Shown in pieces: positions 60,596 through 64,000 of a stretch of DNA of 64,000 nucleotides (positions within the stretch are counted from its first letter, which is position 1; every line of letters starts with the position of its first letter). Origin of the DNA: HGM12587 sp964602445 (GTDB lineage: Bacteria; Bacillota; Clostridia; Lachnospirales; Lachnospiraceae); the NCBI GenBank assembly GCA_964602445.1, contig CAZRQV010000007.1:1-64000 (forward strand), in the 5' to 3' direction. The notes below the pieces were generated by a model. That model saw only the letters and a program-made list of their open reading frames with translations. It was not told where the DNA came from and searched no databases. A program made the translations under genes and the position numbers.

Positions 60596-63500
60596 ATGAA
60601 AAAAGTGATGGCGTTATTGCTTTCGATGGTTCTGGTCTTATCCGCATTTCCAACAGAGGCGGCAAATGTTTCGGAAATAGGCAGGGAATCGAAGGAAGCT
60701 GTCAATGAAACAATCATCAACGATGATCAGACAATGGGGGATATGTTTTGTTTTTCTTTTGAAGGACCATGGGTACATGAAGGGGGATATCCGGATCGTT
60801 TCGAAGGTGGTGATGAGCATTGGATCACAAAAGCACAGTTTGGAGATTCCATGCTTGCATTTGAATTTTCCTTTGTAGGTACCAAGGTAATTCTGTATGG
60901 GCACAAAACATATGATGGTGCAATGGCTAAGGTTTATGTTGATGGGGAAGAAGCAGGCACCATTGATTATTACAGTGCATCCAGAGTGGAAAAAGTAGTA
61001 CTGTTTGAAAGTACACAATTAGAAGAAGGAGAACATGTGGTGCGGGTCGTTCTGACCGGAGAACACAATGCAGCAGGCGGCAGTAATCTGGAAGCATCCG
61101 TAGATTATGCGGTATTTTATCATAGCGATATGGAATTTTATCCGAATCAGGTAGTGTTCGATCAGGAAAGTATTTTACTGGAAGAAGGGTTAACTTATAT
61201 CCCTTCTTATCGAATTCTTCCAAGCTATGCAACCGTTTCTTATCCGGTAACCTTTGTTTCAATGAATGAAGAAATTGTTTCCGTAGATGAAGAGACCGGA
61301 AAGATCACTGCACTGAAAGAAGGAAGTGCAGAAGTTGAGATCAGAATGGAAGAGAGAAACCTTTCGGACAAGATTCTGGTAACGGTGCGTGAAAGCAAAG
61401 AAGAGTTATCCGCCATGGTAACTGATAACAATTATCACAGTTATGAAGAAAGTTATTTTGATTATCTGGATTCTTTCTACGAAACAGGAACCGATCAGCT
61501 GCGCAGCTGGTCTGGATATGCATGGAAAAATGACGAAGTAACCAGTCGAATTGATCTTTTTACGAAGGGAAATTGTTATCAGAATGTTAAGATCGAAGTC
61601 AGTGATTTTGTCAATGAAGACGATCAGGTGATTGACCGCGGACAGATCCATGCAACGTACATGGAAAGTACAGTATCTCATACCAATCAGCAGAGAATTA
61701 CGGATGTGATCACTGATAAGACGGAAAAAGATCTGGATGCCGGAAAGCTTCAGAGCATCTGGGTAGAGATTCAGGTACCAAAAGATGCACAGGCAGGTAA
61801 TTATACAGGAGTCATTTCTTTGGTCAGTGAAGGAAAGACACTGGCAGAATTTTCTTATGCATTAGAAGTAGCAGACTTGACATTGCCGGATCCGGAAGAA
61901 TACGAAACACAGGTAGAACTTTGGATGTATCCTTATAGCTCTAACCGTTATTATTCAGGAAAATCTACGACCGAATATTTCGGAGATAGCATTGAAGATT
62001 ATTATTATGTGCATTTGGATGAAAAATATGATGAAGGGTTATACAGTCAGTTGGATCTTTACCGCAAGGCAGGCGGAGATGCGATTACAGTAACTGTTGT
62101 AGAAGATGCATGGAATTCTCAGACCTTTGATCCGTATCCGTCAATGGTCAAATGGTATCGAAATGCAGATGGAAGTTTTCGCTTTGATTATACAGATCTG
62201 GATAAATGGGTTTCTATGAATCTGGAAAAAGGGATCAACAAACAGATTAAAAGCTTTTCTCTTTCCTGCTGGGGAAACAGAATTACTTATTATGATGAAA
62301 ACAGCGGAAAAGTGGTGACCGTTATGCCGGCAACAGGAAGTGATGAATGGAAGATGTACTGGTCCGCTTTTTTAACAGATTATGCAAAACATATGGAAGA
62401 AAAAGGCTGGTTTGACTTGACATACATTTCCATGGATGAACGTCCGTTAAATGAGATTACACCGGTATTAGATTTGGTGGATTCGGTAAAAAACAGCGAA
62501 GGAAAGTCATTTAAAGTTTCTCTTGCAGTTTATGAGTATAATGCAGAGTCGATCTTCGACCGTATTGATGACCTTTCTCTCGCCTATGCGCTTGGTTCAG
62601 AAAAAGTGTCGCAACTTGCAAAGAGCAGAGAAGAAAAAGGACTTCTGACCACAATCTATACATGCGGAGCGCAGAACAGTGCCATGCTGAATCAGCCGGG
62701 CGAAAGTGCTTATTCTTTATACCATGCATATAAATACGATACCAAAGGATTTTTAAGATGGGCATTGGATTCCTTTAATGATGAACCTTTGGAAAGCAGT
62801 CAGCATCGTTTGTTTGCATCCGGTGATCTTTATCTGATCTATCCGGATCAAAAAGATTCTGAAGCGATGAAAGCACAATCCAGTCCGCGTTATGAAAAAT
62901 TGTGTGAAGGCATTCGAAATGTAGAAAAACTCTGGTATTTGGAAAAAAATTATCCGGAATTACAGAAAAAACTGGATACTTTGCAGAAGTCTATCGGTCA
63001 GAGCGGAATGTGCAGTGAAGTAAATCGTCTGAATGAAAAAATCCATGAACTTTCCAAAGAAGCAGTTCAGGGAGTGGAAATTCCTGGAATTGCTATTCAG
63101 GAAGAAAATATTTCATTGAAAGCGGGAGAAAAACAGCAATTAACGATTCTCTGGACGCCGGAAGATTTAAAAAATACTGTTTTAGCAGAAACAGAAAAGA
63201 TTAATGACTCTGAAGTAGAATATTTGGGAACCTGGATACCGGAAAATGGATATCCGGATCTCTTTTATCAGGGAGATGATCATTGGTGCAGTATTACAGA
63301 TGCAGAAAGCATGAAGGAATACGGATACCGGTTTGAATTTTTCGGAGAAAGTTTCTCAATCGTTGGAAATACTGAAAATACAGCAGGAAAATTTGATGTT
63401 TATATTGATGGCGAGTATGCGGAAACGGTAGATCCATATTCCGCAGAAAAGATCCGTTTTTCTACTCTGTATACAAGCGATTTGCTGGAAGATGGAGAAC

Positions 63501-64000
63501 ATCAGGTGGAAGTTCGTGGAAATGGAAGTAAAAATGAAAATTCCACAGCATATAACATGCAGTTAGACTATATTGAGGTTCAAAGATCAGGCAAACTTTT
63601 GTGGACAAGCTCTGATGAAAATATTGCTTATGTGGATGAAAACGGAATTGTGACAGCAGCTGCACCGGGAACGGCAAAAATTACAGTAAAAGCTGGAGAA
63701 TATACTGCACAGACAATGGTGACTGTTACCGAAAACACAGAAGTTCCGGCGGAACAGACAGTATTCCGTATTTTCGGCAGTGACAGATATGCAACTGCAT
63801 ACAAAACAGCAGATACGTATAAAGAAGTACTTGGAAGAGAAAAATTTGATGCTGTGATCGTAGCAACAGGCAAAAACTTTGCAGATGCCCTTTCGGGAAG
63901 TTATCTTGCAGCAGTAAAACAGGCACCGATTCTTCTGACCAACGGAAAAGCAGACAATGTGGCACAGTTACATTCCTACATCAAAGCAAATCTTACAGAA
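60596..64000 (+). CDS. secreted GH123-like glycosidase with CWB2 anchor (3' end missing)
   Basis: An uninterrupted frame of 1,135 codons runs off the right edge. A signal peptide (1-22) is followed by a beta-sandwich (~48-175), a Big_2-like Ig domain (~180-265), the catalytic region (~270-800) and a helical stretch. A second beta-sandwich (~870-1000) resembles the first, and a second Big_2-like domain leads to a CWB2 module from ~1055. YISMDERPLNE with D614/E615 and FLRWALDSFND at ~719 fit DUF4091/GH123, whose founding member NgaP is a beta-N-acetylgalactosaminidase acting by substrate-assisted catalysis. So this is probably another mucin or glycosphingolipid glycan enzyme. AAAGGAGAAG sets the ATG at 60596. 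Two more CWB2 modules are expected beyond the window. Confidence 0.82.
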   Translation, partial: MKKVMALLLSMVLVLSAFPTEAANVSEIGRESKEAVNETIINDDQTMGDMFCFSFEGPWVHEGGYPDRFEGGDEHWITKAQFGDSMLAFEFSFVGTKVILYGHKTYDGAMAKVYVDGEEAGTIDYYSASRVEKVVLFESTQLEEGEHVVRVVLTGEHNAAGGSNLEASVDYAVFYHSDMEFYPNQVVFDQESILLEEGLTYIPSYRILPSYATVSYPVTFVSMNEEIVSVDEETGKITALKEGSAEVEIRMEERNLSDKILVTVRESKEELSAMVTDNNYHSYEESYFDYLDSFYETGTDQLRSWSGYAWKNDEVTSRIDLFTKGNCYQNVKIEVSDFVNEDDQVIDRGQIHATYMESTVSHTNQQRITDVITDKTEKDLDAGKLQSIWVEIQVPKDAQAGNYTGVISLVSEGKTLAEFSYALEVADLTLPDPEEYETQVELWMYPYSSNRYYSGKSTTEYFGDSIEDYYYVHLDEKYDEGLYSQLDLYRKAGGDAITVTVVEDAWNSQTFDPYPSMVKWYRNADGSFRFDYTDLDKWVSMNLEKGINKQIKSFSLSCWGNRITYYDENSGKVVTVMPATGSDEWKMYWSAFLTDYAKHMEEKGWFDLTYISMDERPLNEITPVLDLVDSVKNSEGKSFKVSLAVYEYNAESIFDRIDDLSLAYALGSEKVSQLAKSREEKGLLTTIYTCGAQNSAMLNQPGESAYSLYHAYKYDTKGFLRWALDSFNDEPLESSQHRLFASGDLYLIYPDQKDSEAMKAQSSPRYEKLCEGIRNVEKLWYLEKNYPELQKKLDTLQKSIGQSGMCSEVNRLNEKIHELSKEAVQGVEIPGIAIQEENISLKAGEKQQLTILWTPEDLKNTVLAETEKINDSEVEYLGTWIPENGYPDLFYQGDDHWCSITDAESMKEYGYRFEFFGESFSIVGNTENTAGKFDVYIDGEYAETVDPYSAEKIRFSTLYTSDLLEDGEHQVEVRGNGSKNENSTAYNMQLDYIEVQRSGKLLWTSSDENIAYVDENGIVTAAAPGTAKITVKAGEYTAQTMVTVTENTEVPAEQTVFRIFGSDRYATAYKTADTYKEVLGREKFDAVIVATGKNFADALSGSYLAAVKQAPILLTNGKADNVAQLHSYIKANLTE

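Noticed and set aside
1..64000. CRISPR arrays, tRNA or rRNA genes
   Set aside because: No regularly spaced direct repeats, cloverleaf-type sequences or rRNA blocks were recognised on either strand by eye; a dedicated search (tRNAscan, Infernal) was not possible.

Overview
The window looks like a chromosomal stretch of a low-GC, anaerobic, mucin-degrading gut Firmicute of the Lachnospiraceae type (Ruminococcus torques / Mediterraneibacter / Blautia-like). This rests on Clostridia-type gene families: three-module CWB2 (pfam04122) cell-wall anchors, DUF1858, a MecA adaptor, YitT, a small 2x[4Fe-4S] ferredoxin, GdpP next to rplI-dnaB, strong GGAGG ribosome sites and frequent U-run terminators. 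No rRNA, tRNA or CRISPR array was recognised. Species assignment is inference.

Layout. 1-2.9 kb: an IS30-family element and an Rpn/PD-(D/E)XK gene, i.e. a mobile-element edge. 3-6.3 kb: an MBOAT O-acyltransferase and its SGNH-like membrane-anchored partner, separated by a ~210-bp palindromic element. 6.4-12 kb: a complete branched-chain amino-acid/amide ABC importer (livKHMGF order) ending in a cytidylate-kinase-like gene. 12-18.4 kb: dihydroorotase, a convergent XRE regulator, a class A penicillin-binding protein, endonuclease III and a phosphohexomutase. 18.8-36.2 kb: three very large secreted glycosidases, GH101 (endo-alpha-N-acetylgalactosaminidase), GH33 (sialidase) and GH20 (hexosaminidase / possible lacto-N-biosidase), each ending in three CWB2 modules, with a PatB-type C-S lyase between the last two. 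A fourth CWB2 protein with a GH123-like catalytic domain starts at 60.6 kb and runs off the window. Together they form a cell-surface mucin O-glycan-degrading set.

36.3-48 kb is mostly housekeeping: GdpP, bL9, DnaB, a MerR-like regulator, a purine permease, DUF1858, ferredoxin, MecA, an acyl-ACP thioesterase, a CvfB-like S1 protein, small Lachnospiraceae proteins, an amber-interrupted small membrane gene and YitT. 53.9-60.3 kb holds dnaE, pfkA, an rRNA/tRNA 2'-O-methyltransferase and an SH3/SleB-type wall hydrolase.

The most unusual region is 48.2-53.7 kb: an AT-rich, CAA-using island that looks like an undescribed RiPP (ribosomally synthesised, modified peptide) system. Gene order is a TTG-started XRE regulator, a small membrane protein, a protein with five beta-hairpin repeats resembling an ABBA/PT-barrel prenyltransferase, a 50-residue precursor-like peptide ending in GCASSSCMAWD, a stem-loop attenuator, a radical SAM/SPASM maturase and an intact Hanks-type Ser/Thr kinase. 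My working model is that the peptide receives radical-SAM crosslinks and possibly a prenyl and/or phosphoryl group, perhaps acting as a signal sensed by the regulator. Only the gene order, motifs and composition shift are seen directly; the chemistry is inference.
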